A program made the position numbers and the translations under genes. The notes under the pieces are model-generated. The model saw only the letters and a program-made list of their open reading frames with translations, did no database searches and was not told the origin of the DNA. A stretch of DNA of 64,000 nt from Limibacter armeniacum (GTDB taxonomy: Bacteria; Bacteroidota; Bacteroidia; Cytophagales; Flammeovirgaceae): contig NZ_JBAJNO010000008.1 of assembly GCF_036880985.1 (NCBI RefSeq), positions 2,778,656 to 2,842,655 on the forward strand. The letters run 5' to 3'. Shown here piece by piece: positions 7,961-17,929 of the stretch (within the stretch, counting starts at the first letter, position 1; the number at the start of each line of letters is the position of its first letter).

Positions 7961-9346
7961 TTATTTGCGTGCATCTTTTTGTTTCTGCTGAAATTTTTCT
8001 TTTGCAATCTGCCCCAAAGACTTACCCTTATATTGAGACCTGATAAGGTGTTTGCTTGTCCCTACAATCTGAGAGTTATAAATACCTGCATGTCCTGAAA
8101 ACAAGTAACTTACAACACAGGCTATTGCTATATAAACTCCATAATTAATTCCGAAGAGTTCCAAACCCATTACTGCACACGCAATCGGTGTGTTAGCTGC
8201 TCCCGCAAAAACTGCTACGAAGCCCATTCCCGCTAAAAGATCAAAAGGCAACGGAATAATACCTGATAATGAATTTCCCAATGCAGCTCCGATAAAGAAT
8301 AATGGGGTAACCTCCCCTCCTTTGTATGCTGCACCTAAAGTCAGTGCTGTAAAAAGTAATTTCCCAGCCCAGTCATAAGGTGCTAAATGTTGAGAAAATG
8401 CGGCTTTAATGGTTGGCACACCTAGCCCCATATATCGAGTACCGACATCAGGACCGACCCCGAAATACAATACCCCAAAAAGTATCATGACGATAGCTCC
8501 CCCAACCAAAGGTCTGAAAGGTGCATAGGATATTTTCCTTTTCAGGAAATCACCCCAAAGGTGTGTTGTCTTGGCAAAAAGCCTCCCTGCCAAACCAAAG
8601 CAGATACCCGCTAAGGATGCATACACTATATGCATCACAGGGATGACATGGTCTGGATCTCCCGCCACATGGTAAACTGAATGGTGAATATATAGGTACT
8701 CATGTGAAATCAACCTACAGAAAAAGTCTGCAATGGCTGCTGCAAGGAAAGCCGGTAAAATAGCCTCATGGGAAATACGACCTAACAGAAAGACTTCAAG
8801 CCCAAAAATCGCCCCCGCCAATGGCGTACCGAATACTGAGCCGAATCCTGCTGCCATACCTGCAATCAGTATCATCTTTCGATCTTGCGCAGTCAGTTTG
8901 AATAACCTTGTAAACTGATCAGCTATAGAAGCTCCCATCTGGATGGCAGTTCCCTCTCGACCTGCTGAACCACCAAATAAATGGGTCACCACAGTTCCAA
9001 ACAACACCATTGGAGCCATCCTGAAGCGAATGATTTTGCTAGGCTTATGGATTTGGTCAATGATAAGGTTGTTCCCTCCCTCTACTTCTTTACCGAAGTA
9101 ATTATAGAGCAGTCCTACCCCAAGTCCACCAATTGGCAGGAGTAAAACCAACCATAAGTGTGCTGCACGGGTATCACTTGCCCAATGCAATGACCAAAGG
9201 AAAATTGCTGAAGCAAACCCTGCCAATACACCTATAATCAATGAGAGAATTACCCACTTGATCAGATAAAAAATGATAGGGAATCGCTGAAAAATCGGAA
9301 ATAATAGAGAACCTTCCTGTATATAAAAAGGATTGAATCGCTTCAT
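7961..9346 (-). CDS. ClC-family chloride channel/transporter
   Basis: This is a polytopic membrane protein with the ClC selectivity motif GSAGREGTAIQMG at about residue 127, where the glutamate of GREG is the gating/coupling glutamate of the family. It also has a GMAAGFGSVFGTPLAGAIFGLE helix pair (shown in part) and GGEVTPLFFIGAALG near the C-terminus. There are no CBS domains. I prefer the start at 9346 (MKRFNPFYIQEG); an in-frame ATG at 9391 would add 15 residues. It probably moves chloride or another small anion, possibly in exchange for protons. It appears monocistronic. Confidence 0.93.
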   Translation of the reverse strand: MKRFNPFYIQEGSLLFPIFQRFPIIFYLIKWVILSLIIGVLAGFASAIFLWSLHWASDTRAAHLWLVLLLPIGGLGVGLLYNYFGKEVEGGNNLIIDQIHKPSKIIRFRMAPMVLFGTVVTHLFGGSAGREGTAIQMGASIADQFTRLFKLTAQDRKMILIAGMAAGFGSVFGTPLAGAIFGLEVFLLGRISHEAILPAFLAAAIADFFCRLISHEYLYIHHSVYHVAGDPDHVIPVMHIVYASLAGICFGLAGRLFAKTTHLWGDFLKRKISYAPFRPLVGGAIVMILFGVLYFGVGPDVGTRYMGLGVPTIKAAFSQHLAPYDWAGKLLFTALTLGAAYKGGEVTPLFFIGAALGNSLSGIIPLPFDLLAGMGFVAVFAGAANTPIACAVMGLELFGINYGVYIAIACVVSYLFSGHAGIYNSQIVGTSKHLIRSQYKGKSLGQIAKEKFQQKQKDARK

Positions 9347-9637
9347 GGTCAAAATAAGATATTGTAAAAAATCAAGTCGCAATTTAATCAATCTACCAAA
9401 ATAGCCTTATGTTCATTGATATAATCGTATCCTTTAAACTAAATGATCTTTATCAACTATCGAAATCACAAAACTCCCATGAACAATGTTATCAATTGTT
9501 TGCAGCACTTTATCAAATCTTAATACCATTCTAAAGCTCACCTATATATTAATAAGAATCCAAAATCCGTTATTGATGTAACCTGCTAGTAAAAGCATTT
9601 AAACGATTATTTTTAACCAACTAAAAACCAAAAAGAA

Positions 9638-10117
9638 ATGGGTTTCTTTGACAAGCTAAAAGCTGTAAAAAACATGGTTACAGGTGGTGCTGCTGAAGTG
9701 GTAGCGTCTATCGAGCACGATGGAGAACTATCTGTAGGCGAGCCATTCAACATCAAGGTTCAGGCGCTTACTAAAGACGCAGACCTTAAAATCGGTAAAG
9801 TTTACCTTAAGCTGAGAGCCGTAGAGCATATTGAAGCGGAAGGTATTGAGGTAGAGTATGAAGGTGGCGAGCGTGAAGTAGAGCATGAAATCGTGAAAAA
9901 GACAGTAGAAACCTACAACCACGAGATTCTTGTAGACGGCCCTCAGACTATGGAAGCCAACGAAACTTATGAGTGGAATGTGGAAGTGACTATTCCTGAA
10001 AAATGTAATGGCACTTATAACGGAGTTCATGCTGAACACAGATGGATGTTCTTCGTAGGTCTGGATGCATTTGGTAATGATCCGGATTCAGGATGGATTC
10101 CTTTTGATATTTACTAA
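9638..10117 (+). CDS. Spo0M/arrestin-like protein
   Basis: This 159-residue cytoplasmic protein begins MGFFDKLKAVKNMVTGG and consists mainly of an acidic beta-sandwich-like domain (GELSVGEPFNIKVQAL, KVYLKLRAVEHIE, then YEWNVEVTIPEKCNGTY). This layout resembles Spo0M/arrestin-fold proteins, although Spo0M proteins are usually longer. In other bacteria such proteins affect cell-envelope or developmental control, but the role here is unknown. It stands alone between terminators. The assignment rests on fold-level pattern only. Confidence 0.6.
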   Translation: MGFFDKLKAVKNMVTGGAAEVVASIEHDGELSVGEPFNIKVQALTKDADLKIGKVYLKLRAVEHIEAEGIEVEYEGGEREVEHEIVKKTVETYNHEILVDGPQTMEANETYEWNVEVTIPEKCNGTYNGVHAEHRWMFFVGLDAFGNDPDSGWIPFDIY

Positions 10118-10123
10118 TACATG

Positions 10124-10155
10124 AATCCCTGCTAAGAGTAGCAGGGATTTTTTTT
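10124..10155 (+). terminator. Rho-independent terminator of the Spo0M-like gene
   Basis: The stem AATCCCTGCT/AGCAGGGATT is followed by eight T, 7 bp after the stop codon. Confidence 0.9.
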
Positions 10156-10406
10156 GCCGTTTTTTGCCTTTCTATATCATAACATTGCGCTACCATTCTG
10201 AAAGAAATCTCACCTATCTGTTAATGAACTGAAATATTACATTCAATATTCTCAGAACCTTCTGCACAATTCATATAGGCTTTATGAAATTAAATGAATA
10301 GGCTTTTTATTGTGAGCCGTGTCTATGGATGCTTATTGTCAAATAAGACATTCAAATGTTCAATTTTAGTCACTAATTAACTGTAACTGAAAACTTTCAA
10401 AATGCT

Positions 10407-10889
10407 ATGAAAAAATTACATCTAATTGTAACAGGCCTATTTATGATGTGCCTAATGTTCACAGGAGTATCTTATGGCCAGACCAGAGGTGCTTCGATGG
10501 CTGCAGGTGAAGCCAAAGAACAGATCCATCAAATCAAAAGCTACCTGACTGAGAACCTAAAATTATCTCAAGACCAGCTTAACATGTTGGAGAAATCTAA
10601 CCAGAATGTGATCAACACTTTGAGTGAAATCGACAACAGTGAAGAGGATGCAAAAGTGAAAGCTGAGAAGATCAAAGCTTTGGCTACACAACGTGAAAAT
10701 GAAATGAATACCATCTTCACTGATGAAGCTCAAAGAGATATGTTTGACACGCATATGAAACAGTATGCGAAAGAGCTGAAAGAAAAGAACAAAGAAGGTG
10801 GAATCCACTTACCAGATATTGGAAAGGACCTGATTGATGATCATGGTAACATCACTGCTGAAGCAGTGAACTTAGTATTGGGACTATAA
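10407..10889 (+). CDS. Exported helical protein of unknown function
   Basis: A signal peptide (MKKLHLIVTGLFMMCLMFTGVSYG) precedes a helical, charged mature domain with NLKLSQDQLNMLEKSNQN and a second helix pair ending in FTDEAQRDMFDTHMKQY. The pattern of L(S/T)xxQ-like helices recalls Spy/CpxP-like periplasmic proteins, but the canonical LTxxQ motif is not exact. A periplasmic, possibly stress-related role is a guess. It is monocistronic with its own terminator. Confidence 0.7.
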   Translation: MKKLHLIVTGLFMMCLMFTGVSYGQTRGASMAAGEAKEQIHQIKSYLTENLKLSQDQLNMLEKSNQNVINTLSEIDNSEEDAKVKAEKIKALATQRENEMNTIFTDEAQRDMFDTHMKQYAKELKEKNKEGGIHLPDIGKDLIDDHGNITAEAVNLVLGL

Positions 10890-10907
10890 TCATTATCGTC
10901 AATCAAT

Positions 10908-10946
10908 TAAAAAGCCATTCTGTGTTATTGCAGAATGGCTTTTTTA
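10908..10946. terminator. Bidirectional terminator between convergent genes
   Basis: AAAAGCCATTCTG and CAGAATGGCTTTT pair around a short loop, with A and T runs on both sides, between the exported protein gene and the convergent peptidase gene. Confidence 0.88.
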
Positions 10947-10963
10947 TGATAATCATCTTCACC

Positions 10964-12625
10964 CTATTGGACTATTTCCAAACTCAATACCTCATCCGAA
11001 TATGGAGATGGATGCCCCTTGCAGGATATATGATTATCGTGTGACTCTTCCTCTGCTATCCTGCCTCCAGTATTTTGCTGATCAACCTTGGGTTTCTCAT
11101 CCACATTAGCCAACTCCCAAGCGGTGGCAAATACCAATTCGGTTCTCCTTTCCAGTAAAGCATAATCAATCTTATCAGCCGTATCTGTAGGTCGGTGGTA
11201 GTCCTCATGTTCACCATCCGTAAAAAACATCACAGGAATATTGTGAATGGCAAAATTGTATTGATCAGAACGGAAGTAATACTGTTTTGGATGTGTAGGG
11301 TCATTATGTTCAAAGTCCATTGTCAAGTCTTTAAAGTAAGAACCACTGATTCCCGTAAAGATTTCATGCAAGTCTGATGAGAGAAAATCAGAACCAATCG
11401 GGTAAACATATTGCCCCCCACCTGAGTGTTTGTCGTCTATCCTGCCCAACATATCTGAATTGACATTAGCGACTGTTTGATCAAGCGAAAATACAGGGTT
11501 CTCTGTATAATAAACGGAACCTAATAACCCTTTCTCCTCACCTGAAAGTGCCAAAAAGACAAGAGTTCTTCTTGGTCCATTTCCTGAAGTCTTAGCCGAA
11601 GCTACAGTCTCAGCCATTTCCATCAAGGCAGATGTACCAGAACCATTATCATCAGCCCCATTATAAATCACATCTCCAAATGCACCAACATGGTCATAGT
11701 GCGCTGTCAAAACTACCACCTCATCCTTGAGGTCACTTCCTTCCACATATCCGATTACGTTTTCAGTCTGTACTTTCCCTGTCTCTGATGTAACTGACAT
11801 CGATATCGTCTGTTCACTTTGCCCTGCCGACTCATTCAGTAGTGTGCTTACACTTTTTCCAAACAAACCATTTCCCATTCCAGGTGCTCCGATAAAAACA
11901 GGAAAATCATCTGATTCCGATAGCTCATCAAAAGTCAGTTTCGTTCCTTCAAAATATGACTGGTAATGATCAAAGTAATTGATATAACCTGACTCATCAT
12001 AAAAGATTGCAATGGCAAATGTCGCCCCATGCAACTTTGCCTCCGCTATTTTTCTGCTCATTGCTGCATTGTCGCCATTTTCCAATGCCAAATCTTCAGG
12101 TGCTCCCAAAAAGAACATCACCCCTTTCCCGTTTACATCAACACTTTCGTAGTCAGAATATTGAGGATCTACAATTCCAAACCGGACAAAAACAACGTCC
12201 TTATTTAGTATTTCTACATTTATGGGTTTTGATGCACCATAAGGCACAAAATCATCAAACAGGTCTGCGCTATAATTTCCCGCTTCCAAAACACCAGATG
12301 CCAAATTCCAGCTATTCAAATCAAATGACTGAAAATAAGGGTTCTCCAATGCAGTAGGACTTTCCAAACCAACCTTCTGAAAATGGTCTCTTATATAGTT
12401 AGCGGCCATTTTTTGCCCTTCGGTGCCTGTATCCCTTCCCATATACGCATCACTACTGATTTCTGTGAGGTGTGCCTTTATCCTATTCTGATCAATTGTT
12501 TTGTAAAAAACATCCTTTGACGATTCAAATATGGGATCTGGCTCATTGGGTGTATCCTCTTTACAGGAAGTAAAAAGTAACAATAGCATCAAGCTTGCCT
12601 GAAAAAAAATCGAATGTCTTGACAT
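10964..12625 (-). CDS. M28-family zinc metallopeptidase, lipoprotein
   Basis: A lipoprotein signal (LLLLFTSCKED) places it in the periplasm or outer membrane. A PA-like insert (residues about 130-270) precedes the M28 aminopeptidase core. Expected metal ligands are visible in order: HYDHVG (about 308), GADDNGSG (about 320), GEEKGLLG with the catalytic Glu pair (about 360), NSDMLGR (about 390) and DYHRPTD (about 475). The 553-residue length fits a PA-M28 peptidase. It probably trims peptides extracellularly. It is divergent to the BCCT transporter, with a 395-bp non-coding region between them. Confidence 0.93.
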   Translation of the reverse strand: MSRHSIFFQASLMLLLLFTSCKEDTPNEPDPIFESSKDVFYKTIDQNRIKAHLTEISSDAYMGRDTGTEGQKMAANYIRDHFQKVGLESPTALENPYFQSFDLNSWNLASGVLEAGNYSADLFDDFVPYGASKPINVEILNKDVVFVRFGIVDPQYSDYESVDVNGKGVMFFLGAPEDLALENGDNAAMSRKIAEAKLHGATFAIAIFYDESGYINYFDHYQSYFEGTKLTFDELSESDDFPVFIGAPGMGNGLFGKSVSTLLNESAGQSEQTISMSVTSETGKVQTENVIGYVEGSDLKDEVVVLTAHYDHVGAFGDVIYNGADDNGSGTSALMEMAETVASAKTSGNGPRRTLVFLALSGEEKGLLGSVYYTENPVFSLDQTVANVNSDMLGRIDDKHSGGGQYVYPIGSDFLSSDLHEIFTGISGSYFKDLTMDFEHNDPTHPKQYYFRSDQYNFAIHNIPVMFFTDGEHEDYHRPTDTADKIDYALLERRTELVFATAWELANVDEKPKVDQQNTGGRIAEEESHDNHISCKGHPSPYSDEVLSLEIVQ

Positions 12626-12920
12626 AGTTATTTATTAGTTAGTGCTGTAGTGATAATTCCTAAACTAGGAAGAATTGATTTGAGTTTAACCTAAGTCCTG
12701 TTATCAAACTGAACCAATCAAACCCAATTGATGTACAAAGATGCCATCCAATTAATTAATACTTGATGAAACTGACTAAAAATCTAACAATAATCCTATT
12801 CGATTTATACTTTTCCAAGGTGCCATATTAAGATTTGTTGATACTACAGGCTTATCATTTCGGAACTCCTCCCCTACCTTTGCTGTTCTCTGCCTGTTGA
12901 TCGAACTCAAGTTCATCAGC

Positions 12921-12978
12921 AATAAAAGAGTGAATCAACCATATACAACCTTGATTCCTCTCTTATTGGCTAATAGCC
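12921..12978. promoter_or_regulatory. Hairpin-rich leader upstream of the BCCT transporter
   Basis: This lies in the 395-bp gap between the M28 peptidase and the transporter. An imperfect long hairpin pairs AATAAAAGAGTGAATCAA with TTGATTCCTCTCTTATT around a 12-nt loop and is followed at once by GGCTAATAGCC. The pair ends about 43 bp before the transporter ATG. It could be a regulator site or a structured mRNA leader. No T run follows, so it is not a standard terminator. I see nothing else in 12,626-12,920. Confidence 0.4.
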
Positions 12979-13020
12979 ACAAGTGCATCTTTAATTCACC
13001 TAATTAACAAACAAGTTACC

Positions 13021-14715
13021 ATGAGCAAGACAAAAGGGAATACGTCAAATAAATACTTTGACGTTCACGGTCCCGTTTTTTGGCCTGCAACAATTCTGAT
13101 TGTACTCTTCATTGCCATTACACTAATTGTTGGAGAGCCTATTAAAAACTTTTTTTCAGAGGTTCAAAATTCTATTTCCAATACCACAGGCTGGTTTATT
13201 ATTATTTCCATAAACTTCTTCCTGTTTTTCTGCCTGTATATGGCATTCAGTAAATTCGGGAAAATTAGGCTTGGTGGAAAAAAAGCAAAACCTGAGTTCA
13301 GTACAACTGCATGGTTTGCTATGCTTTTCGGAGCCGGAATGGGTATCGGATTGATGTTCTGGAGTGTTGCAGAACCAATCTATAACTTCGTGTCACCTGC
13401 CAGACCTGACATAGAGCCAAAATCTATGGAAGCATACTCTGAAGGTATGAAATATGTATTCCTTCACTGGGGATTCCATGCTTGGGCGGTTTATGCTTTA
13501 GTAGGAATGGCTTTGGCTTACTTTACTTTTAACAGGAAGTTACCTTTAGCCATTCGATCTGTATTTTACCCGATTTTAGGAGAACGTATTCATGGCCGAA
13601 TTGGTGATGTAATAGACGTGCTTGCTGTAGTCGCAACCCTATTCGGTTTGGCATCTTCCTTAGGACTAGGTGTACAACAGGTAGGTGCAGGTATGGAATA
13701 CCTTTTTGGATTTGAAAATAACACAAGCCTTCAGATCATTCTCATTACAGTGATTACCTTGGCTGCTACGATTTCGGTGGTTACTGGACTTGATGGTGGG
13801 GTAAAATTGTTGAGTCAACTCAACCTGAACCTGGCTACCGTATTCCTGTTGATTCTGCTGATTCTAGGCCCAACAATGTTTATCCTAGATGGTTTCATTG
13901 AGAATCTAGGTAATTACCTTGGAGACTTTATTAAACTAGGATTCTGGACTGAAAGCTATGTAGACGGTAAACTTGATCCTAATCACGTAGATTGGCAAAA
14001 TGGCTGGACACTGATGTACTACACTTGGTGGATTGCATGGTCGCCATTTGTTGGTATTTTTATCGCCCGTATTTCCAAAGGACGTACCATTAAGGAATTC
14101 GTATTAGGTGTATTGGTCGTACCTACATTGGTTACCTTCTTCTGGATTAGTGCATTTGGAGGCACGGCATTTTTCTTCGAACTGACAGGTGTAGACATGT
14201 CATCTACCATCATGAAAGATGTATCTACTTCCCTTTACTTCCTGATGGAGCAACTGCCACTGTCTAGTATCACTTCGTTTCTGGCAATGATTCTGGTCAT
14301 TAGCTTTTTTGTAACCTCATCAGATTCAGGTTCACTGGTAGTGGATTCTATCACTTCTGGTGGTAAACTGGATGCGCCAGTAGGTCAACGTATATTTTGG
14401 GCACTTACAGAAGGTTTTGTTGCAGCCATGCTGCTATACGGTGGAGGACTTCAAGCCATACAGGCAGCCGTGATTTCAACTGGTTTGCCATTTACTGTGA
14501 TTCTGGTGCTTATGGCATTCAGTCTGCGAAAAGCCATGAAAGATGAGAAAGACCTCGATGAGTCAAAAAGCAGTAGCGGTAAGGAGAGTGAAGACTACAA
14601 AAAGGTTATTGCTGAAATAATAAAGCAACAACAAACCAAGAAAAAGTCCATCGTGACCGAAAATCAAATAATGGAGAACCAAGAAACAGCATTGATTAAA
14701 AATGAAAGTAATTGA
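13021..14715 (+). CDS. BCCT-family betaine/choline/carnitine-type transporter
   Basis: This is a 12-helix membrane protein with the BCCT signature regions GAGMGIGLMFWSVAEPI (about residue 107) and HWGFHAWAVYALVGMALAYF. A tryptophan-rich segment with TWWIAWSPFVGIFIARISKG corresponds to the conserved transport signature. It takes up quaternary amines such as glycine betaine or choline with Na+ or H+. The charged C-terminal tail (about residues 505-564) may sense osmotic state. Its last 14 bp overlap the UspA gene, so the two are translationally coupled. Confidence 0.94.
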   Translation: MSKTKGNTSNKYFDVHGPVFWPATILIVLFIAITLIVGEPIKNFFSEVQNSISNTTGWFIIISINFFLFFCLYMAFSKFGKIRLGGKKAKPEFSTTAWFAMLFGAGMGIGLMFWSVAEPIYNFVSPARPDIEPKSMEAYSEGMKYVFLHWGFHAWAVYALVGMALAYFTFNRKLPLAIRSVFYPILGERIHGRIGDVIDVLAVVATLFGLASSLGLGVQQVGAGMEYLFGFENNTSLQIILITVITLAATISVVTGLDGGVKLLSQLNLNLATVFLLILLILGPTMFILDGFIENLGNYLGDFIKLGFWTESYVDGKLDPNHVDWQNGWTLMYYTWWIAWSPFVGIFIARISKGRTIKEFVLGVLVVPTLVTFFWISAFGGTAFFFELTGVDMSSTIMKDVSTSLYFLMEQLPLSSITSFLAMILVISFFVTSSDSGSLVVDSITSGGKLDAPVGQRIFWALTEGFVAAMLLYGGGLQAIQAAVISTGLPFTVILVLMAFSLRKAMKDEKDLDESKSSSGKESEDYKKVIAEIIKQQQTKKKSIVTENQIMENQETALIKNESN

Positions 14716-15652
14716 TCATATTATCGTTGGGCTAGACCTGTCCACCATGGACGGTTATCTTTTAGAGTATGCCGCTTTTATCAGTAATAAGCTAGGTGCA
14801 GACAAGATCAGCTTTCTTCATGTCACCCCAACATTCTCCGTTTTTGATGAGCTTGAGGATGATTGGACGGAAGAGGAAATTCCCGATTCACTGGAAGAAA
14901 TCATTAAGGAAGAACTTTCGGACAGAGTTCAGAAATACTTTCACCCCAAAAGCAAGACAAGTATCGAACAGCAGGTAGTTGTACTTGAAGGAGACACCAC
15001 TGAACAATTTATCCGTTATGCTGTTACCAGCAATGCAGACCTATTACTGCTAGGTAAAAAATCAGGGTTAAAAGGTGCTGGACTGATTCTGAAACAGGTT
15101 ATCTCCCTTTCTCCATGTTCAGTGATGTTGGCTTCAGAGCTTGCTCCACACAGTATTGATAATATTATGTTGCCGCTTAACTTCTCCAGCAACTCTATTT
15201 TAGCATATGAAAGGGCTGAGATGCTGTCAAAATACTTTGGGGCCAATTACTTTATGCAGTTCGTTAACACTGAAGTTACACTTACTTCCTTGTTAAAAAC
15301 GAAAATCTATACATTCTCTGAAAAGGAGAAGGAAGCCTTCAAAGGAAGTGTAGAAAAGGAAGCCAAAGCGAAGTATAAAAAATTCCTGAAGAAAATCGGT
15401 AAGACAGAGGATGAGATGACTGACATCAAGTTTACGGTCAATACAGATGGTGACCCTGCATATACCATTTACCGATATGCCATTAAAAGAAAGGCAGACT
15501 TGATATTGCTGGGTGCCGGTATCAGGAGCAGTTACTCCAACTTGTTTTTGGATAGTATTTCTGAAAAGCTGGCAGCTTATGATTCAACAATCCCTGTATA
15601 TATCGTAAAGAACAAGGAGCGTAACCTCAAGAATATTCACGACCTGTTCTGA
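14702..15652 (+). CDS. Tandem universal stress protein (UspA family)
   Basis: Two Usp domains (residues about 1-145 and 150-316) each start with a beta-strand (IIVGLDLST, NIMLPLNFSS) and end with the nucleotide-loop region (LLLGKKSGLKGAG, LILLGAGIRSSYS). The exact ATP-binding G-2X-G-9X-G(S/T) pattern is not evident in either, so nucleotide binding is uncertain. It overlaps the BCCT transporter by 14 bp. A regulatory or stress-coupled partnership with osmolyte uptake is inferred from this arrangement. Confidence 0.88.
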   Translation: MKVIDHIIVGLDLSTMDGYLLEYAAFISNKLGADKISFLHVTPTFSVFDELEDDWTEEEIPDSLEEIIKEELSDRVQKYFHPKSKTSIEQQVVVLEGDTTEQFIRYAVTSNADLLLLGKKSGLKGAGLILKQVISLSPCSVMLASELAPHSIDNIMLPLNFSSNSILAYERAEMLSKYFGANYFMQFVNTEVTLTSLLKTKIYTFSEKEKEAFKGSVEKEAKAKYKKFLKKIGKTEDEMTDIKFTVNTDGDPAYTIYRYAIKRKADLILLGAGIRSSYSNLFLDSISEKLAAYDSTIPVYIVKNKERNLKNIHDLF

Positions 15653-15676
15653 TGGTATCTACATTCCAATAAAATT

Positions 15677-15708
15677 AAGGCAGTCCTGTACAAGGGACTG
15701 CCTTTTTT
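15677..15708 (+). terminator. Terminator of the BCCT-UspA operon
   Basis: The stem AAGGCAGTCC/GGACTGCCTT is followed by a T run, 24 bp after the UspA stop codon. Confidence 0.9.
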
Positions 15709-15884
15709 ATTTGGTTCACTATTTGTCTATTCACCATTAAACCACAAAAATACTATCTGAAATACCCATAAGACGGATTTCTATACCTATTTTCATATGG
15801 CTAAACAGGATGATCTGACGATAATTTTTATCTTTACCCATGAGAATAGACTAAAAATTAACCAATATAGAGATGACGAAAGAA

Positions 15885-16487
15885 ATGAAAAGACTTTTTG
15901 GTCTGTGCATCACACTTTTTGTCGTGACACTCTCCTCACAGGGTCAGGGAGTTATGATTGGAGCGAGAGCAGGAATGAACCTAGGGATGATGAAACATTC
16001 AGAATATGAAATTTCTCCAGATGTAGGTTTCACGGCGGGAGTTATTTTTGAAGCAGCTACGAGTCCTATTTTCTCACTGCAACCCGAACTGAACTTTGCC
16101 ATTCAGCGTGTACAAGTCGAAAACCAAGCAATCAACATTCAATCTTTTGAAGTACCATTGCTCTTCAAGTTCAGCACTACTCCACGCAGAAAAGTTAGGG
16201 TTTTTGGAAATATTGGACCAGCGATTAGCCTTATCCAAAAAATCAGTGGTGACGGAGTCTATTACCCATTTACAGAACAATTTGACTTTAGTGACCCTGA
16301 ACCAACTTGGAGGGACTATTACAAAAGTGCTAATCTCAGTTTTGTGATTGGAGCAGGTGTGGCATTTGACAATATCCTGATTGAAGGAAGATATTATGGC
16401 GGACTGAGTAACCTGAGCAACTCTGATAAGCCTTCTATTTCTGTATCAAAATTCAATCTGACTACAGCCTATATTCTGGTATTCTAG
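15885..16487 (+). CDS. PorT-like outer-membrane beta-barrel protein
   Basis: A signal peptide (MKRLFGLCITLFVVTLSSQGQG) is followed by alternating hydrophobic strands: MIGARAGMNLG, TAGVIFEAATSPIFSLQPEL, FEVPLLFKF and a terminal FNLTTAYILVF ending in an aromatic residue, as barrel proteins do. This matches the OMP_b-brl_2/PorT family common in Bacteroidota. The in-frame ATG at 15873 would add four residues; 15885 gives the better signal. Function is unknown beyond outer-membrane location. Confidence 0.85.
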   Translation: MKRLFGLCITLFVVTLSSQGQGVMIGARAGMNLGMMKHSEYEISPDVGFTAGVIFEAATSPIFSLQPELNFAIQRVQVENQAINIQSFEVPLLFKFSTTPRRKVRVFGNIGPAISLIQKISGDGVYYPFTEQFDFSDPEPTWRDYYKSANLSFVIGAGVAFDNILIEGRYYGGLSNLSNSDKPSISVSKFNLTTAYILVF

Positions 16488-16503
16488 CATACCAATTCTT
16501 GAT

Positions 16504-16544
16504 AAAAAAAGGGTTTGAAATTACGATTTTCAAACCCTTTTTTA
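16504..16544. terminator. Bidirectional terminator between convergent genes
   Basis: AAAAAAGGGTTTGAAA and TTTTCAAACCCTTTTTT form a strong A/T-flanked stem between the barrel gene and the convergent coiled-coil protein gene. Confidence 0.9.
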
Positions 16545-16563
16545 TTGACTGAACTACTCAGTT

Positions 16564-17718
16564 TTATCTGTATTCAAAGCGGCATTTACGTTCCACTTTC
16601 CATGTCTCATTCTCACTTTTGCGGGCAAACCCTCTACTGACAACCTCTACCTTTGTAGATGGGCTTGCAGTACCTACCACAACCGTATAAGGATCCAGTT
16701 TTTCATCCTTATTCATATTTGCCTGATGCAATTTCACAGGATGGTTGATTAACTCAAATTCCGCACGATCTTCATCCAGCAGTGTAACTCGATATTGAAA
16801 CGCCAATCCTTTATCATGACGACAAAGCTCTGTCAAGAAGCCCTCTTCACCTTTAGCATAAAAGTAATCTGTCACAGAAGCTTTCACATACTCCAATTGC
16901 AAATCACCTAGGAATGATTGCATATCAACCTCTCCTCCATCACCTTCACCTGTAACCGCACTAGCCACTTTCTTGTCAGTATGATTTACTGGCTTCTCAG
17001 GCAAGTCGTTTTCCTGATATTGTCTGCCTTCTTTTACAGGAAAAGATTCAGACTGATAACTTCTCTGACCAATATTGCGAATTTGCTGCTCAAGACGCTC
17101 AAGCCTGCCATCGATGTTATAAGTATTGACTTCAGAACGCCCCTGTTCATTCATTTCCCTTTGGCGTTGCTGAATAATCATTGCTTCACGACGACAATCC
17201 TGTAGCTCACGCATCAGGTCTTCACGTACATTCTCTATTTCATCCTGAAGTGTGAAATAGCGTTTGTTGAGTTGCTGGTTGACAGAGAGAAGCTCATCTT
17301 TCAAGGCCCTTACCTCATCATCATAATGACGCAGTGCATTTGAGTTATGATGATGCCCTCCTCCTACTCCTCCTTCAGAAACAGATCTTTCCAGTTTTTC
17401 AATTCTGTTGATATAGCCATCCAAATAAGTTCGGGTTTGCAGCAATGCATCAGATGGAAAATATTTTTCCACATAATTAACAATTGACTGCTGTACGCCT
17501 TCTTTTACTTTTTGGTGAAATTTTTCTTCAACTTTCTTAAAGAGCATATTGATGATGTCCTCTTCTTGCTGGTATATAATTTTCGCAAGCAATTCTGCAC
17601 GTGTTTTATCCAATACTCGTGCAGCATTGCTGATAAATTCTTGCTGGTCTGTATTTTGACTATCTTGAAGTAGTGTTGAAAGCAACTCCGTTACAACCTC
17701 CGCATTCTTTTTGTACAT
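16564..17718 (-). CDS. Coiled-coil cytoplasmic protein of unknown function
   Basis: This is a 384-residue soluble protein without a signal peptide. Residues about 1-100 are helical. A GVGGGHHHNSN linker (about 117-127) leads to a long coiled coil (about 135-215, rich in E, R, Q and L). A compact C-terminal domain (about 260-384) ends in WKVERKCRFEYR and could be an mRNA- or lipid-binding beta domain, but I recognise no family. It is a single gene. A structural or scaffolding role is only a guess from the coiled coil. Confidence 0.75.
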   Translation of the reverse strand: MYKKNAEVVTELLSTLLQDSQNTDQQEFISNAARVLDKTRAELLAKIIYQQEEDIINMLFKKVEEKFHQKVKEGVQQSIVNYVEKYFPSDALLQTRTYLDGYINRIEKLERSVSEGGVGGGHHHNSNALRHYDDEVRALKDELLSVNQQLNKRYFTLQDEIENVREDLMRELQDCRREAMIIQQRQREMNEQGRSEVNTYNIDGRLERLEQQIRNIGQRSYQSESFPVKEGRQYQENDLPEKPVNHTDKKVASAVTGEGDGGEVDMQSFLGDLQLEYVKASVTDYFYAKGEEGFLTELCRHDKGLAFQYRVTLLDEDRAEFELINHPVKLHQANMNKDEKLDPYTVVVGTASPSTKVEVVSRGFARKSENETWKVERKCRFEYR

Positions 17719-17929
17719 AAAAACTAATAAATCTGAGTCAGCTACTTGATTGATTGGTTAGTCTGTCGGACAGGTGACGTTACCGACAGTTTTTGTATAT
17801 GACAAAATTATACCGATTTCTCAGATTTCTATCTTTTTTGTAATTTTTCTATGATTTTATTGTAAAAACCTCTTAAAATCACGCCACCTAACACTTTTTC
17901 ATTAGCGAGTCACAAAATCCCTTGACCAA

